Shown here in pieces: positions 22,490-35,570 of a stretch of 64,000 nucleotides of DNA. Where the stretch lies: assembly GCA_947179485.1 (NCBI GenBank), contig OX359246.1, positions 27,218,001-27,282,000 on the forward strand, in the 5' to 3' direction. The position numbers and the translations under genes are program-made. The DNA comes from Allacma fusca (lineage: Eukaryota; Arthropoda; Collembola; Symphypleona; Sminthuridae). The notes under the pieces are model-generated. The model searched no databases. It was not told the DNA's origin and saw only the letters and a list, made by a program, of their open reading frames with translations. Every line of letters begins with the position of its first letter. The first letter of the stretch is position 1.

Positions 22490-25318
22490 TCGCAATTCTT
22501 CCAAAACATAGATACAAACATGTATTTCCTTATTAATGCTCTGCTCCCTCCCAATATGTACACCTTTCCTTGTCTTCACTCTAGATTAGAAAGCACGTGG
22601 TGTTTTTCCCCCACAGGTCAATCATAAAGTTCAGAGGATATTTTTTTTATCTGAGAAAAAATTAAAAACGCTTCGATTCCTACATCAAAAACACCCGTCA
22701 GAAAAGCTTCTGTTATCACCCCACAAGCGTTAAGTCCCAGTGAAGCAGAAATATCACGAGCGGAGCATTAAAGTTAGTCTTGCAAGGAAACATTTCGGTT
22801 GCATATTATTAAACAGACTGTATATAGATACATATACGGGGAAACCTAACCTGAGACACAAGCTTCTTATATATGTGCTAACTATATCTATGCATGTACA
22901 AACTTTTTATATCCTTAAATCTTGAATAAAAACCGAAATCCTAGCTTATACTATGGAGAGATAAGACTCTGTATGTATTTGCATCTGAGAGTATAGGTGC
23001 AGATGTAGTAATGATGCCTATGTCTAATGTTAGACACACAGAACCACAAATAAGTTGGGACTAAAATGCATCCTAAGTATAGTATGCAAATTCACAAGGG
23101 AAAAAACAGCCCCTCGTGTGCCTATAGTAATTATATATGTATATACGGGGATAGAGATAATAGACATATGACATCCACGATACTCAAAAAGCTGACAAAC
23201 CCAGCAACTGCCATTGACGTAGAAGAGCAGGATATATAACAGATATCTATCCATATAGGAGAGTATACTATATGCACATGTCCTCACAAGTATATATACA
23301 ATACTACAGAGTGATTGTGAAGTAAAGCAAGGTAAGAGATAAAAAGACATGAGAACACACACTCAAGTAAAAACTACTCCTCATTTAAGACTACATGCGG
23401 GGAGAGATGCTCCATGAGTGAAAATAAGAGCAGCTTCAAGACTCTGTCAGTCCGTAACTTGTGCCAAACAAGTGAACACCGTCCGTGTGGGAATCACGGC
23501 TCGTGCAGTATATTTACTCACTAAATAAAAAAAAACATACATTATATATTCCAGTCTCACACAATTTCCCCCAACATTTTTCCTAACTACGTTTATAATA
23601 ATAATTACAGAAAGTCAGAAAATAGCTAAATTTAATAACATAATAATTACTAGTAAATCAACCCTCAAGGTGTGTATAGCCCCAGCTCTGTGCTCTATAC
23701 TCCATGTCCAGCTAACAATCCCAAAGCAATAAACTCAGTTCTCAATCACAGCTTCACAGCCTGAGAAAGGTCCGGACAAAATTGGAACAGCAAGAATAAA
23801 TAGTGTGCTACAGAAATAAAGGATACCAACACCCAGGAATCAATATTTCCCTTGAGTGAGTGTATGTTCACAGGATCATCGCACCCTTGTAAAAAAAAAA
23901 TAATATTTGAAGGTACGTCAATTTTTTTCCTTACTCAAATAGGCGTGTCATTTTTGGGATTTGCGCATAATTTCATACACGTTAATTTTTCGCAAGGGGA
24001 CAATCTGCAAAAAAAAAGAGTATTTTTGCGGAAACAAAAGCGTGAGCCTAAGTATACAAAACATGTTCGTTAGACAACATTAGACAGGGTACGGCTCCTC
24101 CTTAGTAATGTTCTTCCAGATAATTGTTCATTTTTTGACGTGACAGGGTCCTCGCTTGCATTTTGCGAGTGGAACTTATGGGCTTCCCTGTGTTGGATTT
24201 GAGATTTTCATTCCGAGAGTATATAATCTCTCATTAATTTTCCTATTAACATGCGGCACGATGTCAAATTTTTGACGAACGTGTCCAGAAGGCTAAAAAC
24301 AGAGTGTATTTGAGACTGTGTCTGTTCCCTCCATAGAGCCTCTCACACTCTCTCCAATATAAATCATGCCCAAGTATTAATTCTACGTTTGTCTTATGGA
24401 GATATTCCTAACCGACAAAGTGAATATTGACCAGGTTGTTTATGATTAGGGGTGTACATATAATTACTGTATATGTCTGTGTGGATGTACATACATACGT
24501 ACATAGGGTGCGAGCTGGTCCATACACATAGAGGGATTGACTCTGTGTGTGTGTATGTTTAAACTAGAGAGAAAAAATCCTTTGGAGGAATTCCCATAGG
24601 AAGAACAAGCTCTCCAGTCATACATACAAAGATGCATAACAACAACAACAACTGTACACATAAGGGAAGAGGAGAACAGTAGTAAGTAGCGTGGAGGATG
24701 ACCAGTGACCAGTTTAAGTATTAAGGATTATTCTATAGGTTAGATACAATGTATTCACATAATTATATGTAGATATGTATATTATAGCTTCATAGTACAG
24801 TGGGGATTTTTAGTAGGTGAGTCCCACATGATATCCAGACTCCATCCCACTACAGCAGACATGCATAGTACAAGGGACAACCTAATTATGCATACATGCC
24901 AAGAGTTATAAGCTGATACTCAACAGATTTTCCAATTCACAAGGGAAACACGAAAAGCAAGACAAGGACTTCACTTCAAAGGAAACATGATCAAAGGGGA
25001 AAAAAACTAGCCAGCGTCTTCTGTTTAGTATACATATCTACAGTGTATATGAAGTTCCTTATACAAACTTTTCCTCTGGGCTTTTGTGTATACAGTCCAT
25101 GACAAGAAGGAAAAAAAAAATTGCGAGCCGTTGGCTATGTTTTTGCAAATCTGTCCATGGATTTATCATTTTCTGCATATTTCTCACCCGAGCTCTTCAC
25201 TCATCCCATTCAAAAGTGAATTGGACCGTTGGTCTGGGGATTAAACACGTCCGAAAAGACATGTGTGAGGACGGTATAGTGACTGTCGCTCTTTATGTAT
25301 GTGTGTGTTTGTGTGAGT

Positions 25319-25343
25319 GAGTGTGTGTGTGTGTGTGTGTGTG
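25319..25343. repeat. (GT)n microsatellite
   Basis: GT run with imperfect GT/GA repeats on both sides. Confidence 0.9.
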
Positions 25344-28258
25344 AGTGTGAGGGTAGGTATTTATACAGGAATGATCCACACTTTTTATTTTGTATGTATA
25401 CAAGAATGTATTTTATGGGGACTATTGCTGTCATATATATTTGAGGCTTACCTCACATCTCCACCTTTGGAAGGCTTTACCTTGACTTCCTCCTCAGTTA
25501 TTACTTCAATGCTTTTTTTCCAGTATGTATGACTGTGTGTAAGTCTATGGAGGAGAATATTCTTCTACGTCCATACTTCACTCACTCACTTATTAGTATT
25601 GTCAGCTTCCCCCAGGATTTTTCCCTCTTGCTTTAGTATCCCCATATAGCTATGTATAAAGGATTCAAATCCTTTTATTCCCTTCAGTCATGTACATACG
25701 GAGGTTGTAACCTTTCACAGAGGATTTTGTCGAGAAGAATTTATTTTTTCTATTGCTCCTTTTCCAATTTACTGTTTACATTAATGAACATGCCGAGGAA
25801 CTTCCAGGGCATGGGCACACATTCCCATTCCCAGCTGTACAAACCGTAGGAACACGTGGTGGTTCGGATATAGGAGGTTCAAAAGGTACTGCATCTTATG
25901 TACATACATGCGTATCTATACATACTGTACATACGTCCCAATGCAAATTTTTCTGCAGGGACTCTTGACGAATTCGTGTGGGTGCATATCTTTCGAAAAG
26001 AACAATCAGCCCGACACATCATTTTAGGAGTAATTGTCCGCATGTTAAAAATATGCACACAATAGAGTCTTGAATGAGGCTCAAAATTGAACAATACAAA
26101 CATTAAAAGCGTCATTTCATTTCTCGGAGGAGACATCAAAGACTTGCAACTTCATTGTTTGTTTATACATCCGAGAGGATTTTTGCAATGCTCATACATT
26201 TTAGACGGAGCTGAGATAATTGCATTTCAATTCCCTTTGTGAATTTTATCATTCTATAAAATAGCAGCAGGAACAGCAACAGTAGGAACAGTTGCAACAG
26301 CAGCTGTGTAGCTATAGATACCTATACTCAGAGAATATTCTACAGGATAAAGGATATCTCACGAAAATAGATTCAAAATGTACAGAAACCTTTTCCAAGG
26401 TTAGGTAAGTAGTCGGAAACGGGGATTCCCTTGTAATAGTTTGTTTGGCCTTGTGACTCTTAAAAAGAGGAATACTCACAAAATGTACACATACACACAC
26501 TTAATTCCTCCAAGGGATTTGTCTTTAAAGAGCAATTTGCTAATAGGCTGAGTCAAGCTCAGTTCTTTGAATATTCGGCTTGAGATACAAAGGTACAGGT
26601 ACAAATATAAGAATGTATGTATAATTATGTAGAGCCAGGGTTTCAAGAGCTAGTTAAAAAAGGGATGGTGTTTTTGTAAGCCATGGGCCCTATACTAGAC
26701 TTTATGTTATAAATGTACATACGGACTTTTCTATTACACTGTAACATTTGTGTGGGTTACAGAAGGTGCATTAAATGATCTGAGGGTGTAGGATGTGCAG
26801 TTGTTGTGATAACCTTTGGGAACTAATCTGAGCTGCTCGGACTCGTCTCTCTCTCTGCGAGAGACTCACTATACTATATAGGTAGATATAGGTAGTCCTC
26901 TCCAAGTATGGTCAATTGGGACAAGGAGATGTGAATGCCTCCAGAGAGATGACAAACAAGTGTACTTTGGTTAGGGTCACAGTTAGACATAGCTCTAATT
27001 TCCATTTTAATTACTTTCTCAAATTCCAGTAGGAGCATGAGGTTCATGTAAAAACATATTCGAAGATGCTTGTCCTATCTCTGCTCCTATTATAAAGCTC
27101 CTCCTGAGACTCTCAACCATATGACAAGTCTTTCAAAGGAATACATCATTTTTATCAAATGTCAATTCAGGTTTTTCTTCCACTTGCCGGATTTACTGCT
27201 CTCTCGCCCGTCAGGTGAGATTATGTTCTCAGTTGCCGTGGGCATGGTGAGAAATGTTCCTTGGTGTAATGAGTACCCCTTTAAGAGAGTCCGTAAACGT
27301 TAATGAAGTATCTACATAATTATTTTCGAATAATATGAATTACGATAGTTACATATGTGTATGAAATGTGACAATGATATACAATGCTATAGGATACGAA
27401 GAGATGAAAAGAATGTCTCTTTTAATTAAGGAAATCTCTTCAAGTCCATAATAAGCCATATTATCTTGAAATGTCAGTCTCATATTGTAATTTATCATCT
27501 CAGGGATCATGGCTATAGACATTCAAATATAGCTGTAAATATTATTGCCTTAATGTAAAAGTCAAATTATTTTTGACGGATGCCTGAACTACTGAATCCT
27601 TAAAAAATTGTAGGACTATGTGTGTATACATACATATGTATGGATGGAGACTTGAGCATGGCTCGATCTCCAAGTCTATATTACGGTTCTCTCCTTTTAT
27701 GGGCAATTTTCTGCAGATTCCCACTTGACTTTCTTTTCCCATTGCCTTGGTTCTTGTACTTGGATGAAGTCATAACTTTGTCATGAATGAGGTCGACAGT
27801 ACAAATTGAGGAGAACCTATATAATATGTTGAAGAAGGGAAACAATTGAGATTGATTTATGAGGAAATATCCTACTCTAAATAACAATTTCATACATATA
27901 TAGTACACGTTCAAATCCATTAGTTCATACGCTCATTGGCACTTCTCTGCTTCACAGGACCATGAAGGGTAATACAGAAATGCTATTGTGATGCTTTCCC
28001 CCCTCTCTTAATGAACAATGAGGATTTATCTCCATTTTGTAAAACGAATGAGGATAACGATCTTCAAAATCTCAATCCAAAATGCACTTCCTTCCTTTGC
28101 ATAGTGATTTGAATGTATGTGGATACTTGTGTGGGGTGTATATGAGACCCACATAAATAACAGGGGTTGAGGATCTCTGCCTTGCAATTTTAAAATTGAC
28201 TTAATGATCCTCAGCAATAGCATTAGCATGAACCAAGCCCAAATGACTAAATGAGAGA

Positions 28259-28292
28259 GGCACACACAGACACAGACACACACACACACACA
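28259..28292. repeat. (CA)n microsatellite
   Basis: CA run interrupted by two GA units. Confidence 0.9.
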
Positions 28293-29171
28293 AATGTGCT
28301 CATATCATATGAGACTCTCCATACCTTTTTGTTATAGATCCAGTGACTAAAAACATGTTAATTCCATGGAAATTGCTAACAAACTGAGTACATGCTTTTA
28401 AATATTTGACAGCCCATCAGCAATTGAGTCTTAGAGTGGTTAACAAGCATCTATTACTCTTGATCTTGACACTGTCAAGGGTTGTGCTATGGGCTTGGAG
28501 TCAGGAAATGCTCATTCAAATATCTACAGATACATATAGATACACGGATTTGGATAAGTACATTGAGCACCCAAATGCATGTGCATATTGAAGCTCACCC
28601 TCACAACAGCATTTGTGATGGTCCTTCCCCCTCACAGTCAGATCAATCTTCATTTAAATTTGAAACTATAGCATATATGCTTGGAGTTAGGATTGAAAGT
28701 GTGTCTGCATACACATTCCATTAAAAAAATCCAAGATTGTTTCCTCCAGTCAAATTTACATGTTAGCGTTGAGAGAATTAAATGAACGACAAAGTAATGA
28801 CAGGTGTTAATTCTCCTTGCTCATAAATTATCCAATTAGTCCCTCACTTGCTTCACTTGCTTCACTTTCCTTTTCAACTCACTGACTCGTGCGTTTGCTC
28901 AGGATTACGATTACATTACAAGATACTGATAGAGTTATCTTTTTTTGTATAATTGCTATTTATGCATCTGAGTTGTCCTGACATTATCTGAGCATCAGTT
29001 GTGAGAATTCTCCTGTACAAAAACATTCTCCACAAAAAAAATCTCTTACCTGATTCAGGCAATGACAATTTTGGGAGGGGGGGGTGGAGAATTTTGGCTC
29101 TGGAATAAAAATAAGGATAGGGTTTTGATACACTTGTCAGATAATAGGTATACATTTTTTACATTCATAAG

Positions 29172-29272
29172 AAATGTGTAGACTTGGTCTTTCATAATAT
29201 AATGTGTAGATTTGGTCTTTCATAAAATAATGTGTAGATTTGGTCTTTCATAAAATCATGTGTAGATTTGGA
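29172..29272. repeat. Minisatellite, 28-bp unit, about 3.6 copies
   Basis: The unit is AATGTGTAGATTTGGTCTTT followed by CATAAAAT. Copies differ at only one or two bases, so the array is young. Confidence 0.85.
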
Positions 29273-30454
29273 ACATTCAGTGTAAATAATACCCTAATGG
29301 CTAATGGCTCCAAGAAGAGGATTCTATACTGGCCATGAACGGAACGGATGTTTTTGCAATTAAATCTCACATGCTAACAGGATGGATCTTCTCCCCATCC
29401 ATAACAAAGTTTGCATAAGAGATTTGAACAAGTAAGCTAATACGACAGAATATATCTTTCGGATTTTAAATGAGCGTTAACCTGAGAGGATTCCCTATAA
29501 ATGAAAGGACCATACACACCTATGTATCCAAGATATATGTATAGATATACATAAGCATACAATTTCACGGAAATTGACGGCTTCTACATGCTAATGTAAG
29601 GATCTATTTACAAAGCGGAGGATGCCAGGTTGACTGTGGGAAGGCTATTTTAAACAATTTTATGGCTGGTGAGGTAACCGAGTTTAAATTGAAAATAATC
29701 AACGCCAGAGGATCTTGATAGAGTTCACAAATACTGCACTTCCAGATAATATGCTAATACATTCGAGTCGTACATCCCCACGTAAGGTAGTACTACACTA
29801 ATGGACATGTACACTGTAATGTGAGCATTTCCAATTCTCATTACATTTTTTTCCTCTTAGAAGATGATCTTCCAAAGTGTGTGCTTTTATATTTTGCATT
29901 ACTTTAGCTATATATATACACACACACTTTGCCTCATATAACAGAGAATGAGAGTCGAGATTGAGAGAGAGAGAGAAAGAGTACAATATAAAAGTAATGG
30001 CTTTTGAACAGGGAAAAGAGTAGCACATAACTCACGGGGGTACTAAAAGCCTGGTGAGAATTGCAAACATTTCGGATTGACAATTTCCTAGACTACACGT
30101 TTATGAGCGGGCATAAAAATGTGTATAGGGCTAGCCACTACCTATAACAGGAAATGTGTGTGACCTGATTCCGGTCTGGGTGGAAGCCAACTTGACTAAA
30201 AATAAATGCTTCGGTGTTTAGATTTGATTTTTATTTTTTGCAACAACTCTCACAGGTTCTTACTGTTCAACTCCTCAGGCTACTATTTTCTTCCAACTGT
30301 ATAGATACTATTACATGTACCCCCGATATATAATATATTAAATTTGGGGACTATAGATAGATACTTCTATAAGACAGCCCTACGTTTGAAATCGATTCCT
30401 TTTTTTTCTTCTCCCATTGAGTTTTAAATTGAATATCTATTTTTTGATTTTAGG

Positions 30455-33400
30455 ATGACGACGGTGAGTCGGGTGAACACAGTGAGTCACTCCAGTGTGT
30501 CAGGAGGAGGCGATTGGGATCATCGGTTAAGTAAGTGACTTTGCTGTAACGTAACGGGAATTGTCAATGGGATGCAATGGAAGCAGATGAGAAAAAGTGT
30601 AGACATTTTATAGAAATGACTTGGCTTTTTTAAAAAAAGATTCTACGGCGTAGCACCGTTCCTAATGATGGCTTCCGAAGATGGGGCTGTTGTTGTTGTT
30701 GTTGCTCTTGCTCTTTGGTTTGTTTACTAAATCCTTTGCCCATATTTTTTATTATTTTAGACAGACTCCTTGAAGACTTACAGGACACAGTGGTTCCTCC
30801 GGAGACGAAGAACAATAATGCTTCGGAGTACCGGGAATATCGGATGTACTCCAGCAGTCGTCATAATGATGAGGCTCCGAGGACCACGGAAGAGAAATGG
30901 GTCGAGTATGGGACCCGGGGTCAGGATGGTCATTCATATCTCCCAGCCCTGACGGACTCCGCTTACAGTTCTAATAACATTACCTCAAGTCGGGAAAAAA
31001 CTGTTAATTTCTCGGATGAGCCCAACTATCCCCGGAATTATGGTCCGGGCCCGAGTGGCTTGAGGAATGACTATTCCTCCTCCTCAACCAATAAACATGT
31101 TGAGTACTTGACTCCTGCAAATACAACTACTATTTTAAGTAAGGGTTAGATCCAAATACGATTATTGCATATATCCTTACAGAGTTGAACATACTATTGA
31201 TATTTTGTCCTTTAAATTTTGTCTCCAAAATGCTCTTCTCATTTTTCTCAAACATATTTTTCTCTTTATATAATAATAATAATTATTATTATTATTTAAT
31301 TACTAAAAATATAAATTATAATGGAGATACAAATAACATACTACTTGTTATGACAAGTGAGAAAATGAATGAATGAATGTTTGTTCTTCTACAGGCTCCG
31401 GCCCGTCTTCACCTTCAGGATTGCCTTCATCCTCATCGCCGAAAGTAGAACGAAAGGAGTTTTACTCGAAAGCCTCATACACGACTCTTATCAAAGGTAC
31501 TTATATATTGGGTCTTTTTTGCATGGACTTTAACTAACACCCCGTGCCCTTGAACTGTTTTCAACTTTCCCGTTTCTGCCAAGAAATGACTGAATCACTA
31601 TCAAGTCTGGTTCTCCTCCACTTTTTTTTTACTTCCCTTCCCTTCCCTCCGCTGTCTCCTCGGAAAGAATGACTTATTGAAATAACTTCGGCTCATTCCA
31701 AAATTAGCCATGGGAAATGAGGCGATTTGGGATTTCATTAGTTTTTTTTAGTACCACACCTCGTATAGGAATTTACTATTTAGATTTGAGATCTCCTCGG
31801 GCCAAATAAGTTGTAAAATGTACATGTTATTATTTTATAGTATAGTTTGAGCTCCGCCAAGATTTAACAACGTTTTGTAGGAATAGAAATGTTTGTGGAG
31901 TTAGATTCTGTGTATGTCAATGTCAAGCCTAATGATTATGATTTTGTGTTTAGGAGGCCCAGGTGAGCAACCACAACCACCACCCCAAGGTTTCGAAAAT
32001 ATTGATTCTAGAACGGATCGTCGGTATTTGGAAGATATTTTGCATCGGGATGCTCTGCCCGAGCCTTTGTACTCACGCCCGCCAGGTATTACATCAAATA
32101 TTTCGGAGACTCGGAAAACCTTTAGCTCGGAATCAACACGTGGAACTACTCATGGAGTACCTGAGCCGGCCCCTCTGGGACCCCCATTGTACTCCAGCAC
32201 TCCTGTCAAATCGACTACTTCGAACTACACTCGTGAGGTAGAAAATAAAATTTATTGTAGGACTGGATAGTAATTGACCACAGTCCCTCACATATTTAAA
32301 ACGTTTTACGAAGGTTCTATTTATGAAAAGCAGATTGAATCCTTTTGAGCAAGGTTTGAGTCTCCGATGTATGTATGTATGATCGGTCAACATTTAAGGT
32401 CCTATTTTCCGATGTAATATTTACTGACAGAGTTACTAGACCCTTGATCTATCATACCTCGGGAATTCGAAGTTTGTTAAAACATGCTTTCAGATCCTTC
32501 AGTCTATACAGCTCAAATAGGAATTTGTTTGACAACCTTTACTAGTGTTTCTGTTCGGTATCGGGAATTCCCGAGGTTCCGGTTCGGTTTCGGTTCCGGT
32601 ACGGTTTCGGGTCAACGTTTTAAAGAACCGTTACATTTCGATCCGGTATCGGGTCATCGGTTTATGAACCGTCAAATTTCGGTCCGGTTTCGGGTACAAA
32701 AATCAAAACCGAAAGTTTTCGGGAATGGTTTGATAAAGCTGCCGTTTTGTATGAAAACGCGAAACTTGCATTTGGCCAGCATTTGTCAACTATCATTTGA
32801 AAAGGCGATACAATTTTGGCTTCCATAAAAATGAATCATATATATTTTCTGACTGTTCGGAAAGGAACCGGAACCGGTTCGGGAACCGCTTTTATATTCC
32901 GGATCGGTTCCGGGAAGCCAAAAATGTCCCGGACTCGAAAATACCGGTTCCGGTTTTGGGAACAGAATTGGAATTTTTTTCGGTTCGGGAAAACGAGTCG
33001 GGTCGAGTCCATGTATTGGTACCGTTCAGAAACACTAACCTTTACTCTGAGGTGGTTTAATAATTCCTTGAAAAAACTGTATTAATTTTAAATATTACAG
33101 GTAATCAATGATGGGAGGGTCACTCCGCCACCACCCCAGTCTGAAGGTTTGAAGACTCCACCACTCATCCGGAAAGTATTGCAAAGCTCGAGCAATACCA
33201 CATCGAACTTCCACAGCCATAAGAGCACCGGTGGTCCTTCAGGACGTCCACCCCCACCCGTGACCAGTAGTCCGGTAATTCCGTCATATGATGAGCCTCC
33301 TGAGCCCCGAACATCCGGAACGAGATACTACACTTCCACGACGACCACGGAACATAGAGAAAATAGGGAAATGTCTCCCGTCAAACGATTCCCATCGCCC

Positions 33401-34178
33401 AACCCACCCCGGGATGTTTATGGCGGACCTCCGAAACGACTCGATGAACTCATGGCTACTTTTGATGATTCATACACTGTAAGTATTCTTCTAAAGCCTC
33501 ATTCATACTCAAATAAAATCCAGTCATTGATCCCCAGAAATTTCGATCTTCGACACTATTCCGATGCAGATCGGTGGAAGAATCTAAGTGTATTTTGAAA
33601 TCAAGTCTTACAGCAGCTGCTGCATTTTAATGCTCAAAACTCAACATAGAGCCTGATTTATGATGATATTATTTTATTTATGAAGATGAAATAATTATAT
33701 TTGACAATCACAGGAAACTCGACACATTAGTGGAGACGGTGGCGGCCCACATAAGCCCCACCCCTATGGCCCAGGAACCCATCCCATTGAGCCAGTACAT
33801 CACTCCCGGACTGTCCGGATCGATGAGAGTGCCACAACTCGAAGGATCATCAATGACGATGCGGAAACGGATCTTCGTCAGAGGAACGTTAACTATCAAA
33901 ATCCGGCTTATAGCGGCGCTGGCGCTGGTAAAGAACCCGAGCTCACAAGGAATGTGGCAGGTCCTCCGGTCTACTATCCCTCGAATCAGATCTTCCCCAA
34001 GGCCGAAGATGATGCTCTTCTGGGAAGTGGGACGGACGATGCGAAGGCCAAGGGGAAGGGGAAGAGGAAGGAAAAGGAGAAGCAGAAGCAATCTAAAGGA
34101 GAGGATAAAACTGGAGGTGCTGTTCCAGTCCCTGTCTGTCTCCCTGTTTGCTGTGCCGCGCCTTGCACTATTATGTAA
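30455..34178 (+). CDS. Proline/serine-rich LD-motif-like protein with C-terminal CaaX box, six exons
   Basis: Exons 30455-30530, 30761-31138, 31395-31496, 31954-32237, 33101-33478 and 33714-34178 join in phase to give 560 residues. The N-terminus MTTVSRVNTVSHSS leads into LNRLLEDLQ (25-33), close to the paxillin LD consensus but with Asn at position 2. A second LD-like helix, RLDELMATF, is at 393-401. Between them is a low-complexity Pro/Ser/Tyr-rich chain with PPPP runs. After residue 407 the protein turns basic (Lys-rich, about 505-535) and ends CLPVCCAAPCTIM. CTIM is a good CaaX box and Met favours farnesylation; nearby Cys could be palmitoylated. This suggests a membrane-tethered adaptor in adhesion or cytoskeleton, but I do not recognise the family. 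The ATG follows a splice acceptor (TTTTAG/G), implying an upstream 5' UTR exon. AATAAA is at 34269-34274. Confidence 0.8.
32543..33037. mobile_element. hAT-type MITE in intron 4 of the CaaX protein gene
   Basis: The 495-bp element begins TAGTGTTTCTGTTCGGTATC and ends with the inverted match of TAGTGTTTCTGAACGGTACC (17 of 20 identical). It is flanked by perfect 8-bp target duplications ACCTTTAC at 32535-32542 and 33038-33045. Inside, degenerate CGGTTCCGGTTCGG words fill about 32545-32700 and their complements recur at 32860-32990. The 8-bp duplication and short terminal repeats are diagnostic of the hAT superfamily. It has no transposase frame, so it was moved in trans. The intact duplication suggests a fairly recent insertion. 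Confidence 0.9.
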
Positions 34179-35570
34179 AAAAAAATAACGCTATAAAATA
34201 TTATACAAAAAAGTCCTTTAAAGTCTTTAAATGCAAGTAAAATCTTATTCTACTCTGAATATTTTTTAAATAAAAAAAAGCAATATCAATGCCTACATAT
34301 GTTTTATCCACCTCAGCCCTATTATACACACTGCCTTGTTTGTTGTTATTGAGAAATATATATCTTTCCGCTTCAATAATAATTCTACATTTACTATGTG
34401 CAGACGGATCAGTTGATTAATGTTTGTTGAATGATTGTTATAAAAATTTGAGGAAAATCGACCGAAAAAAAATTTCCCTCTGAAGTTACAATTATTATAT
34501 TATTGGAGTCATTATTATTTCAAATATGTTCATATTTAGCACTTCCAGTGACAATGAATGATTTATGTATGGCAATTTAATAATATTAATAATTTACATG
34601 CAAATTATGTATCTTTAATAAAAAAAATGCTATCATGTTTTTGCCTTATTGTAGAATTTAACCACCTGTTGGTGCTGGGTAAGGTGTCAATATAGGAACC
34701 TGATTTTAATGTGCCTTATAAATATATACCCTGCTCTTTAATAATTATTGGAGGTGGATTAAGTTGGATTTAGTGCAATTTACACCTGTCATGTCTCAAG
34801 TGTCAAATATAATAATAATAATTGTATGTGGGTCAGAAATTAAATACAAACAGTATTTTCTATTAAGTGAGTATACAGTGCTAAGCAGGATTACACACTA
34901 TCTAATAATAGCTTCTAGAGTTAATGTTATTTTAACAAGTAGTAATACAAATAAATAAGAATAAAAAAATCTATAGAGGAAGAATCCATGTGTTTGTGTG
35001 TGAGTCTGTGTGTGTGTGTGTGTGTGTGTAAATTTGCCTGTACTGTAATAATAACCCGAGAGTAAACATTGTCAAATCTATATCGCGAGGATAAGTAAGT
35101 CATTAAAAAGCATCTATAGATAATTATTATATGTATGCTGTTATATGTAATTATATATGTGCAACGTCAATAATATAATTTTTGAAGAGTGTCACTTTAA
35201 GCGCAAACGCTTCCATGAGATATATGTACATTATTATAAGTAATGTTTGGTTGTGGTGAACCTGTACATACAGAAAATATTATGAGATTCAATAAAAGAG
35301 AAAATCTTTTAAAAAACCAAAAACTTTTTTCCTATAATTATGTTATCGGAATTTGAAAGGAATATTATTAATTTTGACATATTCCTGGAGCATATACAGT
35401 ATCGAGGCTATGGAACATATAAGCATTATTCTGATAAGGAAAAATCATGTTTTGAATACAAACCCAAATATTTTCGAAATTGTGAAAAAAACGATAGTTC
35501 TAACGAAGAATTAAAATAGCATTTCAATCTCCCAGAAGTAGTATATGCAACAGGTGAGAAGCCCCCGAGA
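34179..35570. other. Convergent spacer between the CaaX gene and the GST gene
   Basis: Contains the 3' UTRs of the two convergent genes and a (GT)n run at 35007-35029. Nothing else is supported. Confidence 0.5.
35007..35029. repeat. (GT)n microsatellite
   Basis: About eleven uninterrupted GT units. Confidence 0.9.

Larger units (their letters stand above)
20952..30454. other. Long non-coding stretch upstream of the CaaX protein gene
   Basis: No convincing coding exon was seen. The stretch is dense in TACATATGTACATA words and microsatellites. Because the first coding exon at 30455 is preceded by a 3' splice site, a non-coding first exon and promoter of that gene probably lie in here, but I cannot place them. 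Confidence 0.35.

Noticed and set aside
33708-34188. Alternative + and - frames of 127-152 codons over the last exon of the CaaX protein
   Set aside because: The chosen frame is the only one that continues in phase from exon 5, and it ends in a coherent Lys-rich/CaaX tail.
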